NCBI GenBank assembly: GCA_902618175.1
Contig: CACMZN010000007.1
Location: 1-64,000, forward strand
DNA: 64,000 nt
Reading direction: 5' to 3'
DNA from: an uncultured Verrucomicrobiota bacterium
GTDB lineage: Bacteria; Verrucomicrobiota; Verrucomicrobiia; Opitutales; Seribacteraceae
The notes beneath the pieces were generated by a model. The model worked only from the letters and a program-made list of their open reading frames with translations, searched no databases and was not told the DNA's origin. This document shows, piece after piece, positions 17,004 through 25,352 of this stretch. A program made the translations under genes and the position numbers. Position 1 is the first letter of the stretch; every line of letters starts with the position of its first letter.

Positions 17004-18209
17004 ATGTTCATCGTATCAGACAAACAAACTTCGGAAAGACGAAAAACCAAGGTTCTAATAGTCGGTGCTGGTCCAGCTGGCCTCGGAGTTGCAACTGCCT
17101 TAAAGCAAGCTGGGGTCGATGAAATGGTTATCATTGAGGCCCGCGAAATCGGGGCTTCCTTTCTCAACTGGCCTAGACAAATGTCTTTTATCACTCCATC
17201 CTTTCACTCAAATTCATTCGGACTGACTGATCTCAATGCAATTGATCCTGACACTTCACCTGCCGATTATCTTCGTACCCAGCATCCTAGAGGTGAACAA
17301 TATGCAAAATACTTGAGAGCAGTTGTGACCCACCATGAATTACCGGTGATGACTGGTGTTCGCGTGACCAATTTAATCAAACAAGATGGTCAGTTTCTTG
17401 CTTCGACCAACCTTGGTGATTACCAAGCGGAGATGGTGGTATGGGCGGCTGGGCAGTTCTTTTCGCCTCGCGATCAAGCTTTCTCCGGAGCGGAACTGGC
17501 ATTGCATTCTTCGAAGATTGTGGATTGGACGGAACTTGAAGGAGAAAAATTTACCATTATTGGTGGGTATGAAAGTGGAGTTGACGCCGCTTTGAATCTT
17601 GTTGATTTGGGAAAATCAGTCAGTCTTCATTCCCGGGGAGAACCATGGTCTTCCGACGATCCGGATCCATCGCGTTCACTGAGTCCTCGTACTTTTGACC
17701 GTCTTCGTGAAGTCATTCAGTCCGGGGAGAAAATGAAGAATCTACAACTCTTCAAAAACTCTGATATTTGCAGGATCGAGGAAAGTTCGGGTTGGTGGAC
17801 TTTGCTAGATCAGGACGGTATTCCTTCGGTTTCCTACACTCGTCCAATTCTTGCCAACGGTTTTTACTCTGGTCTTGGCCCGGTCAAAAATCTTTTCAAT
17901 CACGATGAGAATCATCTTCCTGTTTTCAGTGAGGAAGCCGATGAGTCAACCCTTACTTCTGGACTCTTCTACTCGGGTCCTGCCTTGGTGCACCGTAACT
18001 CTCTTTTTTGTTTCATCTATAAATTTCGGGCTCGATTTGGGGTTGTTGCCCGTGAAATTGCCGACCGACTTGGCAAACCTGAATTCGATGAAAAACTCAA
18101 GTCGTACAAAAAGGCAGGTTTTATGAATAACGACTTGGAATGCTGCACGGAGTGCGAGTGTGCGATCAAGCCTGCCGAGACCGCTCCTGAACCAAATGCT
18201 TTTTCCTGA
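17004..18209 (+). CDS. CzcO-like FAD/NAD(P)-binding flavoprotein with Cys-rich tail
   Basis: A 401-residue flavoprotein. The FAD-binding GAGPAGLGVATALKQ lies near residue 22 and a second dinucleotide site (IIGGYESGVDAAL) near residue 188; the segment after the first, ASFLNWPRQMSFITPSF, is typical of the CzcO/YpdA group. CzcO was named for its association with the CzcD cation exporter. The C-terminus carries a cysteine cluster, ECCTECECAIKP near residue 379, which looks able to bind a metal. It is divergent from the Zrg-like operon across operator A and is followed after 2 bases by a transporter gene. The substrate is unknown; a sulfide, persulfide or metal-chelate redox role is possible. Confidence 0.75.
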   Translation: MFIVSDKQTSERRKTKVLIVGAGPAGLGVATALKQAGVDEMVIIEAREIGASFLNWPRQMSFITPSFHSNSFGLTDLNAIDPDTSPADYLRTQHPRGEQYAKYLRAVVTHHELPVMTGVRVTNLIKQDGQFLASTNLGDYQAEMVVWAAGQFFSPRDQAFSGAELALHSSKIVDWTELEGEKFTIIGGYESGVDAALNLVDLGKSVSLHSRGEPWSSDDPDPSRSLSPRTFDRLREVIQSGEKMKNLQLFKNSDICRIEESSGWWTLLDQDGIPSVSYTRPILANGFYSGLGPVKNLFNHDENHLPVFSEEADESTLTSGLFYSGPALVHRNSLFCFIYKFRARFGVVAREIADRLGKPEFDEKLKSYKKAGFMNNDLECCTECECAIKPAETAPEPNAFS

Positions 18210-18211
18210 AA

Positions 18212-19195
18212 ATGAGAATCGGCACAGTGTTAACTGTTCTGCTTCCCTCAGCTATGCTATTGGGGCTTGGATTCGGTACCCTTTTCCATGGTTCCGGCGA
18301 AGGGCTTGGTGTTCTGATCGATCCTCTTGTCCTCACACTTTTGACTCTCATATTTTTCGAGGTCCGATTTGCCCGACTACGAATAGCCTCCGATCAACTT
18401 ACCTTTCTCTTTCTTGCGTGGGTAACCAATTTCATTCTTATTCCGATATTGAGTTGGGGACTCGCCTCTTCTTTTTTTTCTGATCAGCCCGCTCTTTTCA
18501 CAGGCCTGTTCCTATATTTGCTTTTTCCCTGCACGGACTGGTTTCTTGCCTTCACGCGAATCGCAAAGGGAGATGTTCCACTTGGTTCGATTCTTATTCC
18601 CATCAACCTAATCTCCCAGTTATTTTTTTTCCCCATCTACCTCGCGATGTTCATTAGTTCTGAAACGAGTTTTGAAGTCGTTGATACTTGGAGAATGTTT
18701 TGGCAATGGTTTCTGATTCCATTTTTGGGAGGGTTTCTTATACGTTTCATATTATCGAGCGTTTTGTCATCGGATCGCTTGAAATCCGTTACGACCTTTG
18801 CCGGCTCTTTAATTCCATGGTTTCTATCTGCGTTAGTATTCTGCATTTTCTCCTGCCATACTCTCGAATTAGCAGCCTACAGCTCAACTTTTCCATTCAT
18901 CCTGCTTGCAATCTTTCTGTTTTTCTTCGCGACTTGGCTGATGGGTGAGTTTTTCAAAAGGTTCTTTCGTTTTACTGGGCCCCAGCATGCATTATTCGCG
19001 ATGACGACCACAGCTCGGAATTCGCCATTGATGCTAGGACTTGCTACCATCGCTCTTCCGGACCAACCCATGGTGTATGCTGTTCTAATTATTGGGATGT
19101 TGGTCGAATTTCCTCATCTGACTTTTCTCTCGCGTATTGTTCTAGTACCGAACAACTCATTGACCACTTCTGTAACCAAGTCCGTTTCACTGTAA
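18212..19195 (+). CDS. bile acid:sodium symporter/ACR3-family transporter
   Basis: A 327-residue membrane protein with about ten hydrophobic segments. Motifs point to the BART superfamily: GLFLYLLFPCTDWFLAFTRIAKGD (central family motif, with CTDW as in ACR3 arsenite exporters) and the late TTTARNSPLMLGLATIALPD segment. It could export an anion or take up a sodium-coupled organic anion. It starts 2 bases after the CzcO-like gene, so both are surely cotranscribed. In this setting I favour movement of a metal-related small ligand over arsenite resistance, because no ArsR or ArsC is present, but this is inference. Confidence 0.75.
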   Translation: MRIGTVLTVLLPSAMLLGLGFGTLFHGSGEGLGVLIDPLVLTLLTLIFFEVRFARLRIASDQLTFLFLAWVTNFILIPILSWGLASSFFSDQPALFTGLFLYLLFPCTDWFLAFTRIAKGDVPLGSILIPINLISQLFFFPIYLAMFISSETSFEVVDTWRMFWQWFLIPFLGGFLIRFILSSVLSSDRLKSVTTFAGSLIPWFLSALVFCIFSCHTLELAAYSSTFPFILLAIFLFFFATWLMGEFFKRFFRFTGPQHALFAMTTTARNSPLMLGLATIALPDQPMVYAVLIIGMLVEFPHLTFLSRIVLVPNNSLTTSVTKSVSL

Positions 19196-19301
19196 TAGTT
19201 GATCTAGCCCTATAAAAGCGTTCACACATCATTCCATCTGTCGCGTGTTTCTTTTTACAGGTGGTTGGCAACTTCAACTTGCGTTTTGAAGAAGCAGAAC
19301 A

Positions 19302-19322
19302 TAATGCAATTTACTTGCAATA
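19302..19322. promoter_or_regulatory. candidate operator B (TGCAA-N5-TTGCA dyad)
   Basis: TGCAA-TTTAC-TTGCA with core 19305-19319, flanked by further symmetric A/T bases. Read on the minus strand it matches operator A at 19 of 21 positions. It ends about 72 bases before the DsrE-like gene at 19395 and so could control that gene and the hisI-like/COG0523 genes behind it. Confidence 0.6.
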
Positions 19323-19394
19323 GGTAATGAGCAATCTATTTCAATAATCCTACATCATCACATTCACCAACATATCTACGCACATAAAAAACAA

Positions 19395-19772
19395 ATGAAA
19401 ATTGCCTACGTATTCAAAACCAGCATGGCCAGTACCTACCAACTGAGTAGCATGATCTTACCGCAACTGGAAAACGACTCCCATCTTGTTAATGTGGTCG
19501 GCATGTTTTTCTTCGACGATAATCTTTTTTGCCTGAAAAAAAACGATCCAGTTGGCGAGCGTTTGGCCAAAATTGCCAAAGAAAAAAACATGCTGTTGAT
19601 GGTATGTGACCAGTGTGCGGTTAGGAGAGGGCTGGCTGATGGTACTTTCGAGCAGTGTGGCAGTGGAGAAGTCATGGCAAAAGGTTTGGTCGATGGTGTG
19701 GTTGCAGGATGCTTCCCACAACTTTACTCTGCCCTTGGAACAAATCCACCAGACCAAGTTATAACTTTGTAA
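19395..19772 (+). CDS. DsrE/SaoD-like small protein
   Basis: A 125-residue cytosolic protein of DsrE/F-like type: MKIAYVFKTSMASTYQLSSM at the start, VVGMFFFDDNLFCLKKNDPVGERLA in the middle (cited as its core only), then LMVCDQCAVRRGLA with a CDQC pair and a late AGCFPQLYSALG with another cysteine. DsrE-fold proteins relay sulfur or reduced thiols. I recall a 'DsrE-related SaoD' family with the same ending PPDQVITL, but its function is not clear. First gene after operator B. A role in sulfur or metal-thiol chemistry under metal starvation is inference. Confidence 0.65.
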   Translation: MKIAYVFKTSMASTYQLSSMILPQLENDSHLVNVVGMFFFDDNLFCLKKNDPVGERLAKIAKEKNMLLMVCDQCAVRRGLADGTFEQCGSGEVMAKGLVDGVVAGCFPQLYSALGTNPPDQVITL

Positions 19773-19979
19773 TTTCCATCACTGGCGCTGCTTTAGTTTA
19801 TCGTTCCAAGCATATCGAAAATATTGCTCCTCGCTGGACGGAAATGGTGAGTTTTTTGGCAATTAAAATTAATAGGGCTCTAATTTTTCAAATTAATTTG
19901 TTTACCTTTGTTTAGTTTTTGGGTGAGTAAGGGAATTTTTTCTTCTACAGGAAGCTAGACTTTTCTAAATTACTTGCTT

Positions 19980-20489
19980 ATGCCAGACAGCAGTCCAACG
20001 GAAATCTCTTTTTTTTCACGCTCCTCCGTCAAACAAGTTGAGGAAAGCAACCAATTAGCACCGAAGTTCGACGAAAATGGATGTATCCCATGCATCACCA
20101 CTCATGCAGAAACTCGTGAAGTTTTAATGTTTGCATTTATGAACTCGGAAGCACTTCGACTTTCCATTTCTACCGGACTTGCTCATTATTGGTCACGTTC
20201 CAGGCAAAAACTTTGGAAAAAAGGAGAGACATCCGGCATGTATCAAAATATCAAACGAATTCTGATCGATGATGACCAGGATTGTGTAATTCTGGAAGTC
20301 AAATTAACTCCGCCCGCAACTGGAGGTAATGAAGCCTCATGCCACGTTGGATATCGTTCCTGTTTCTATCGTTCGATTCCAGTGAAACCCCAAAAGCCGC
20401 AGGACCTAGAGCTTGAATTTGTTGAAGACAATAAGTCTTTCGACCCTGACCAGGTATATTCGGGTATTCCCAATCCCACACGCCTTTGA
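19980..20489 (+). CDS. hisI: phosphoribosyl-AMP cyclohydrolase paralogue (HisI-like)
   Basis: A 169-residue protein with the HisI core near residues 55-130: LMFAFMNSEAL, HYWSRSRQKLWKKGETSG, and ASCHVGYRSCFYR with the two zinc cysteines. HisI opens the adenine ring of PR-AMP in histidine synthesis and needs Zn and Mg. Here the usual metal motif DCDxD is replaced by DDDQDC, and both termini are extended beyond the usual 110-130 residues. HisI paralogues located with COG0523 GTPases have been described as back-ups in zinc limitation. An in-frame TTG at 19974 lies just upstream of the chosen ATG. No other his genes are nearby. Confidence 0.85.
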   Translation: MPDSSPTEISFFSRSSVKQVEESNQLAPKFDENGCIPCITTHAETREVLMFAFMNSEALRLSISTGLAHYWSRSRQKLWKKGETSGMYQNIKRILIDDDQDCVILEVKLTPPATGGNEASCHVGYRSCFYRSIPVKPQKPQDLELEFVEDNKSFDPDQVYSGIPNPTRL

Positions 20490-20506
20490 ATGAATTCTAA
20501 TTTACG

Positions 20507-20947
20507 ATGAGTCCTGACGAGCCCATCAGAACGGTCCGCCCCCTTTTTGAAATGGGCTCGGAGCTGCCTCAAAATCCTGAGGTGGAACAAGATATTCAGG
20601 ATCGAAAAGGAGAGGCTAAAAGAGTCATTAAACGTCTTGCTTCCATATTTGCTGAGCACAAGGACGCTGCCCTGCCATTAAAAATAAATCTTGGTGGCGA
20701 AGATCTTCAATTAGTTATCAGTGCTTTGCGAGATCATGCTAGTGGCGGGGCGGGTTCCCCTGTTCCGGGTTCCAGGGATGAGATTCATGGTTATTGTCTT
20801 AATCGTCTTTTCGATGAGCTTGTGGAAGAGCCAAGTAATATTCTCTTCACCACCAAAACCGGTCCAGATACGATGCGTTATGATGCGATGAATGCTACTT
20901 TCTGGATCGAATGCCTTGATTTGATGGAAGATACATTTTGTTCGTAA
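20507..20947 (+). CDS. uncharacterised protein between hisI-like and COG0523 genes
   Basis: A 146-residue protein I do not recognise. It has no signal peptide or membrane segment. Residues 15-55 look helical and charged (EQDIQDRKGEAKRVIKRLA), and LGGEDLQLVISALRDHASG near residue 65 reads like a small alpha/beta or helical domain. Only one cysteine occurs before the end, plus CS at the terminus. It begins 17 bases after the HisI-like gene and ends 4 bases before the COG0523 gene, so it belongs to the same transcript and probably the same process. Confidence 0.7.
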   Translation: MSPDEPIRTVRPLFEMGSELPQNPEVEQDIQDRKGEAKRVIKRLASIFAEHKDAALPLKINLGGEDLQLVISALRDHASGGAGSPVPGSRDEIHGYCLNRLFDELVEEPSNILFTTKTGPDTMRYDAMNATFWIECLDLMEDTFCS

Positions 20948-20951
20948 TTGA

Positions 20952-22163
20952 ATGATACAGGCTTTAACAAAACTTCCAGTTACCGTCCTTTCCGGATTTC
21001 TAGGATCAGGTAAGACTACGTTATTGAACCATATCTTGAATAATCGGGATGGAAGGAAAGTGGCGGTGATTGTCAATGATATGTCAGAGGTCAATATTGA
21101 CGCTGACTTGGTTCGTAACGGAGATGCATCCCTTTCTCAAACAGAGGAGCAATTGGTAGAAATGTCGAACGGCTGCATTTGCTGCACTCTCCGCGAGGAT
21201 CTGTTGGTTGAGGTAGGTAAGCTTGCAAGACAGAATCGTTTTGATCATCTCGTAATTGAATCCACGGGAGTGTCCGAACCGATGCCTGTGGCCGAGACTT
21301 TTACCTTTGAGGACGAGAACGGATCTTCCTTAGGAGAAATTGCTGCCATAGACACCATGGTCACTGTGGTGGATGCCCCCAACTTCCTCAAGGATTTTTC
21401 CACAACTGAACAATTGGTGGACCGTGGGCAGGCTGTTGATGAACAGGATGAGCGAACCATTGTTGATTTGTTGTCAGATCAGATAGACTTCGCAGATGTT
21501 ATTCTGGTGAATAAGACTGATCTCATTACATCCGATCAACTGCACCAAGTGCATGGAATGATCCGGGCCCTCAACTCGAAGGCGTTAATTCACGATACGG
21601 TCAATGCAGAGGTTCCCATCGAAGAGGTTCTAGGCTCGGGTAAGTTTGATCCTTTGCGTGCGTCCCAGCACGATGGATGGCTTGAATCCTTGGTTGAACA
21701 AACTCCGGAGACCGAGGAATATGGGATTGGTAATTTTGTCTATGAGCGAAGGATTCCCTTTCATCCTCAACGTTTTTTTGAATGCCTACAGCGTGAATGG
21801 CCTGGAGTCATTCGATCAAAGGGAATTTTCTGGCTCGCCACCCGATTAAAAATGACAGGTGTCTGGTCAAGGGCGGGTTCGATTTCAAGACATGAAGGTG
21901 GTGGTTATTTCTGGGCGGCACTTCCACGAAGTTACTGGCCTGAAGACCGCAGTCACATCGATCGGGTATGGAAGCCCGGTAATGGAGATTGCCGCCAGGA
22001 GATCGTCTTGATCGGATGCGATATGGATCAGGAGGCACTTACGTCGATGTTTGATGAATGCCTCCTTACAGAGAAAGAGATATCCACCGACGAGACCACT
22101 TGGCCTCAGCGTTTTAACGATCCTTTTCCTTCGTGGGATGCCGGAGTTGAAGAGGAAAACTGA
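20952..22163 (+). CDS. COG0523 (CobW/ZigA-like) metallochaperone GTPase
   Basis: A 403-residue P-loop GTPase. Walker A is [15 protein letters not shown] near residue 13, the metal-binding motif [11 protein letters not shown] near residue 74 has the family Cx[12 protein letters not shown] carries Walker B-like residues, and NKTD near residue 188 is the guanine site. The C-terminal CobW_C part begins near residue 265 ([16 protein letters not shown]). Length and C-terminal sequence resemble ZigA, a GTPase that delivers zinc to enzymes in zinc starvation in Acinetobacter. It is the last gene of the unit behind operator B. Zinc as the metal is inferred from the neighbours. Confidence 0.88.
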   Translation: MIQALTKLPVTVLSGFLGSGKTTLLNHILNNRDGRKVAVIVNDMSEVNIDADLVRNGDASLSQTEEQLVEMSNGCICCTLREDLLVEVGKLARQNRFDHLVIESTGVSEPMPVAETFTFEDENGSSLGEIAAIDTMVTVVDAPNFLKDFSTTEQLVDRGQAVDEQDERTIVDLLSDQIDFADVILVNKTDLITSDQLHQVHGMIRALNSKALIHDTVNAEVPIEEVLGSGKFDPLRASQHDGWLESLVEQTPETEEYGIGNFVYERRIPFHPQRFFECLQREWPGVIRSKGIFWLATRLKMTGVWSRAGSISRHEGGGYFWAALPRSYWPEDRSHIDRVWKPGNGDCRQEIVLIGCDMDQEALTSMFDECLLTEKEISTDETTWPQRFNDPFPSWDAGVEEEN

Positions 22164-22275
22164 AAGAATCAACCGTGCTCTCGAAAAAGTTTTTGATCGA
22201 TTCACTTACTTTTTGCTTAACAATAATAGAAGATTTCTAAGCATTGGAAAATTGCAACCTTCAAACTGTCAACTT

Positions 22276-23127
22276 ATGAAATTAATCACTCCTTTATTCC
22301 TCCTTATCACATTTTCCATACTGACGTTTTCCTCCTTTTCTAACGCTAAAATTAAAAAAGTCGTTTTTCTTGCAGACAAAGGAAAAAATACTGATGTTCA
22401 TGCCCATGAAAGCGGAAACGCCATCCTGGCCAATGCTCTAGAGGAGAGTGGTCTTGGTTTTGACACCGCCCAGTACAAAGGCTGGCCCGACGATACAAAA
22501 GCTTTTGATGGGGCTGATTCCGTGGTGATTTTTTGTAACGGTGGCAAGGGACACCTGGTTATGAAGCACCTCGACCAGTTTGAGAAATTGATCGAGTCAG
22601 GAGTTGGTTTTGTTTTCATGCACTATGCGGTGGAAGTGCCGATCGGCAGGGCAGGTGTCCTAATGCGTGAAGCCATGGGTGGATATTTTGAGACCCACTG
22701 GTCAGTCAACCCTCACTGGACGGCTGAATTTAAATCCCTCCCCAAACATCCGATTACCCGTGGAGTTAAACCTTTCAGTCAGAAGGATGAGTGGTATTTC
22801 CATATGCGTTTTCAGCCCGAAATGATGGGCGTCACACCCATTCTTTCAGCTCATCCACCCAAGGAGACCATGGATCGCAAGGATGGTCCCCATTCCAATA
22901 ATCCTCATGTTCGTAAATCCATGGCAGCAGGAGAAATTCAGCATATTGGCTGGGCCTATGAACGCCCAAACGGTAAAGGACGTGGTTTTGGTACCACCGG
23001 TGGGCATTACCACAATACTTGGGCGAGAGACAATTGGCGTACTACAATACTCAATGCGATCGCTTGGACTGCCGGGGAGGAAGTGCCCGAAAATGGCGTT
23101 CCTTCCATTGCCCAGTTGATCAAGTAA
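22276..23127 (+). CDS. secreted ThuA-like (trehalose utilization-type) protein
   Basis: A 283-residue protein with a signal peptide (MKLITPLFLLITFSILTFSS, cleavage after SNA). The mature part is a class I glutamine amidotransferase-like ThuA domain: VVIFCNGGKGHLV, GVGFVFMHYAVEVP with a histidine where amidotransferases have a nucleophile, and GRGFGTTGGHYHNTW near the end. ThuA-like proteins are linked to sugar oxidation (trehalulose/disaccharide use) but no reaction is settled. I chose the ATG at 22276 for its signal peptide; 22051 would overlap the COG0523 gene. A second ThuA-like gene follows 74 bases later. Confidence 0.82.
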   Translation: MKLITPLFLLITFSILTFSSFSNAKIKKVVFLADKGKNTDVHAHESGNAILANALEESGLGFDTAQYKGWPDDTKAFDGADSVVIFCNGGKGHLVMKHLDQFEKLIESGVGFVFMHYAVEVPIGRAGVLMREAMGGYFETHWSVNPHWTAEFKSLPKHPITRGVKPFSQKDEWYFHMRFQPEMMGVTPILSAHPPKETMDRKDGPHSNNPHVRKSMAAGEIQHIGWAYERPNGKGRGFGTTGGHYHNTWARDNWRTTILNAIAWTAGEEVPENGVPSIAQLIK

Positions 23128-23201
23128 GCGCCGAATGATTGCCATTGCTTTGTCTCCAGGGGACGCGGTCATCGAATCCAAATTGTAAAGCCCATAAGAA
23201 T

Positions 23202-24107
23202 ATGAAAAAGATTTATTTGGTTTTTGCCTCCGCAATTACGCTCTTTTTGATTCCATTCCTTTCCCATGCAGATGATCATGAAAGCACTTCGATGATAAAA
23301 GTGCTTTTAGTGGACGGTCAGAACAATCATGATTGGAAGAAGTGTTCGCCTGTGATGATTGATACACTGCAGGCAACGGGAAGATTTATTGTCGAAAGAG
23401 CCATTGTCGCGAAGGAAGAGATTGCTGATTTCAAACCTGATTTTGGCCAGTACGACGTAATTCTTTCGAATTACAACGGGGACCCGTGGTTGAAAGAGAC
23501 TCAGCATTCTTTCGTTCAATACATCAAGGGTGGGGGCAATCTTGTGGTGGTCCATGCGGCTGACAATTCCTTTCCCAAGTGGAAAGAGTACAATGAAATG
23601 ATTGGACTTGGCGGCTGGAAAGGTCGTAATGAAAAAGACGGTCCCTACGTCTATTGGAAAGATGGAGACATCATTCGCGACCATTCCAAGGGAAGAGGTG
23701 GTTCTCACGGCAGACCCTGGGAATACAAAGTGGTTGTCAGAGAAAACAACCATCCCATTACCCGTGGGCTTCCTAACGAGTTTCTCATGGTAAAGGAGGA
23801 GCTTTACGATCGCCTTCGTGGACCGGCCATTAACATGACTGTTCTTGCCACTGCCTTAGCTGAGGGCGGATCGGAAAGACATGAACCGGTTTTGATGACG
23901 ATTAAATATGGCAAGGGAAGGGTTTTTCACACCGTTATGGGTCACAGCCACAAATCAATGGGAGGTGTTGCCTTTCAGGAGACTTTGATAAGGGGAACGG
24001 AATGGGCAGCAACGGGAAAAGTCACATTCCCGTCGGTTTCCGCTGCAGTTCTACCTGTTAACCGTGCGGCCTACCGTGACATCGTCGACATTAAAACCCT
24101 GAAATGA
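23202..24107 (+). CDS. secreted ThuA-like protein
   Basis: A 301-residue protein with signal peptide MKKIYLVFASAITLFLIPFL and cleavage after SHA. The ThuA domain shows LLVDGQNNHDWKKCSP, the GGGNLVVVHAADNSFPKW segment, HPITRGLP and GKGRVFHTVMGH. It is not a close copy of the preceding ThuA-like protein: the two share fold-level motifs (HPITRG, GKGR) but little else. Secretion and the DUF1080 gene next door suggest a role in periplasmic sugar breakdown. The start at 23202 is the first ATG with a signal peptide. Confidence 0.82.
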   Translation: MKKIYLVFASAITLFLIPFLSHADDHESTSMIKVLLVDGQNNHDWKKCSPVMIDTLQATGRFIVERAIVAKEEIADFKPDFGQYDVILSNYNGDPWLKETQHSFVQYIKGGGNLVVVHAADNSFPKWKEYNEMIGLGGWKGRNEKDGPYVYWKDGDIIRDHSKGRGGSHGRPWEYKVVVRENNHPITRGLPNEFLMVKEELYDRLRGPAINMTVLATALAEGGSERHEPVLMTIKYGKGRVFHTVMGHSHKSMGGVAFQETLIRGTEWAATGKVTFPSVSAAVLPVNRAAYRDIVDIKTLK

Positions 24108-24161
24108 TCGGTTTTTTCAAGACAGAAAATACAGTTGGACGGCATGCTTTCAGTTGTTGCT

Positions 24162-24905
24162 TTATCTGAGTCTCTTCAGTTCAATCTTACGGAATTCAAC
24201 GGGATGACTTTCAGATTGTAGGGAAATAGTGCCGCTGTTCAGTAAAGTGCCGTCATCCAATTGTGGATTCGTATAGGCCAAAACAGTTTCTCCATTGATG
24301 AAGTGCTTGATGGACTTGCTTCCCCGAACTTCAATTTCCACGGTTACCCATTGATCACCGTGAAAGGTTTTGCTGTTGCTGCTCGTGCAGTGGCGCTTCA
24401 AAAGCTTGCCGTTCATGACCACGTCCGTTCCCGGAGTGCACAAATTGCCCGTGGTCCGCTTGCCCTTTCCTGTCCCACCGAGAAGCTGAACTTCTATGGA
24501 ATCAGGGAAGTCTTGGTTCCTGGTCATGGTTTCTGGGGTTTGGCCGTGTATCATGACACCGCTGTTTCGGAAGGCCCATCCGGGACCTCCGGGTGCTTGC
24601 TTGCCTAGAAAACGATATTCGGCACGGAAAACGTAATGGGAAAAAGGTAAGTTATAAAAAAGGTGTCCAAAGGTTTCATTGAAATCGTCGTATTGGTCAT
24701 AGGATACGCGAATCACCCCATTTTTTACAGAAAAGGTATTGTTATGGTTGTTTCCAACTTCATAACCTCGAATTTTTACAGTCCAATTCGACAAATCCTG
24801 GCCGTTGAATAGTTGGATCCACTTTTCTTCCTTAGCTGTGATGTTCCACGCCGGCAAAAGCAATGCGAGAGCACTGATTAAAACTGAGTTGTGCAAAGCG
24901 AACAT
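24162..24905 (-). CDS. secreted DUF1080 (3-keto-disaccharide hydrolase-like) protein
   Basis: A 247-residue protein with signal peptide (MFALHNSVLISALALLLPAW). The beta-jelly-roll DUF1080 domain begins at WIQLFNGQDLSNWTVK near residue 29, continues through RNSGVMIHGQTPETM and GDQWVTVEIEVRGSK, and ends VEFRKIELKRL, the usual close of the family. Some members cleave 3-keto-glucosides, others probably bind carbohydrates. It converges with the second ThuA-like gene, 54 bases away. Confidence 0.85.
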   Translation of the reverse strand: MFALHNSVLISALALLLPAWNITAKEEKWIQLFNGQDLSNWTVKIRGYEVGNNHNNTFSVKNGVIRVSYDQYDDFNETFGHLFYNLPFSHYVFRAEYRFLGKQAPGGPGWAFRNSGVMIHGQTPETMTRNQDFPDSIEVQLLGGTGKGKRTTGNLCTPGTDVVMNGKLLKRHCTSSNSKTFHGDQWVTVEIEVRGSKSIKHFINGETVLAYTNPQLDDGTLLNSGTISLQSESHPVEFRKIELKRLR

Positions 24906-24926
24906 AATAATAGCGGGTTGCTGGAT

Positions 24927-25169
24927 TCAGCAGCAATTGAAACCACCACCGCTTGGCTTCGTTTTAGAAAACATGGAGAGAGTGGAATCATCGGGTTTTG
25001 ATTCTTGGCATGAAAAGAGTCGACGAACGGGTATCTGTGGCGGGGTTTTTCCCATTCGATGATTGGCAAGAGCACACAATTGACCCCAATTGGTTAAGAT
25101 TTCCTTAATACTGTGGCTCACAGTAAGCGTCGTTCCGTTGGCATCGCAATGATAGTCGTAGGTAATCAT
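24927..25169 (-). CDS. small FmdB-type protein with degenerate zinc ribbon
   Basis: An 80-residue protein beginning MITYDYHCDANGTTLTVSHS, which is the opening of FmdB-family short proteins, followed by ILTNWGQLCALA and PPQIPVRRLFS as in that family. The usual CPxCG pair is missing; only C8, one cysteine at LCALA, one in SCQES and a terminal CC remain, with a GGGFNCC ending of a kind seen in relatives. It ends at 24927, 21 bases ahead of the DUF1080 start, so both are in one transcript. Function unknown. Confidence 0.65.
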   Translation of the reverse strand: MITYDYHCDANGTTLTVSHSIKEILTNWGQLCALANHRMGKTPPQIPVRRLFSCQESKPDDSTLSMFSKTKPSGGGFNCC

Positions 25170-25207
25170 ATTTCTTTAGTGATTTTTAATCTGAATGAAA
25201 AAATATC

Positions 25208-25239
25208 ATGCTAGAATTGAATTTAGTGATGACTAGCAT
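25208..25239. repeat. inverted repeat upstream of the DUF1552 gene
   Basis: ATGCTAG (25208-25214) and CTAGCAT (25233-25239) form a perfect 7-bp inverted repeat around 18 bases, in the divergent gap between the FmdB-type gene and the DUF1552 gene. An AATTTT follows on the plus strand. It may be an operator or a weak hairpin. Confidence 0.3.
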
Positions 25240-25352
25240 TAATTTTCCAAGGTTAAAAGGAGTTATTTCAGAAATACAGGAAAGGATATGGTCAGAAAAA
25301 GGCAAATAAAGATATTTGATATCTATGAAGTCTTTTCTATCATGAACAAAAC

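Noticed and set aside
18212-19195. Arsenic resistance locus
   Set aside because: An ACR3-like transporter alone is not enough; ArsR, ArsC and ArsM are missing.
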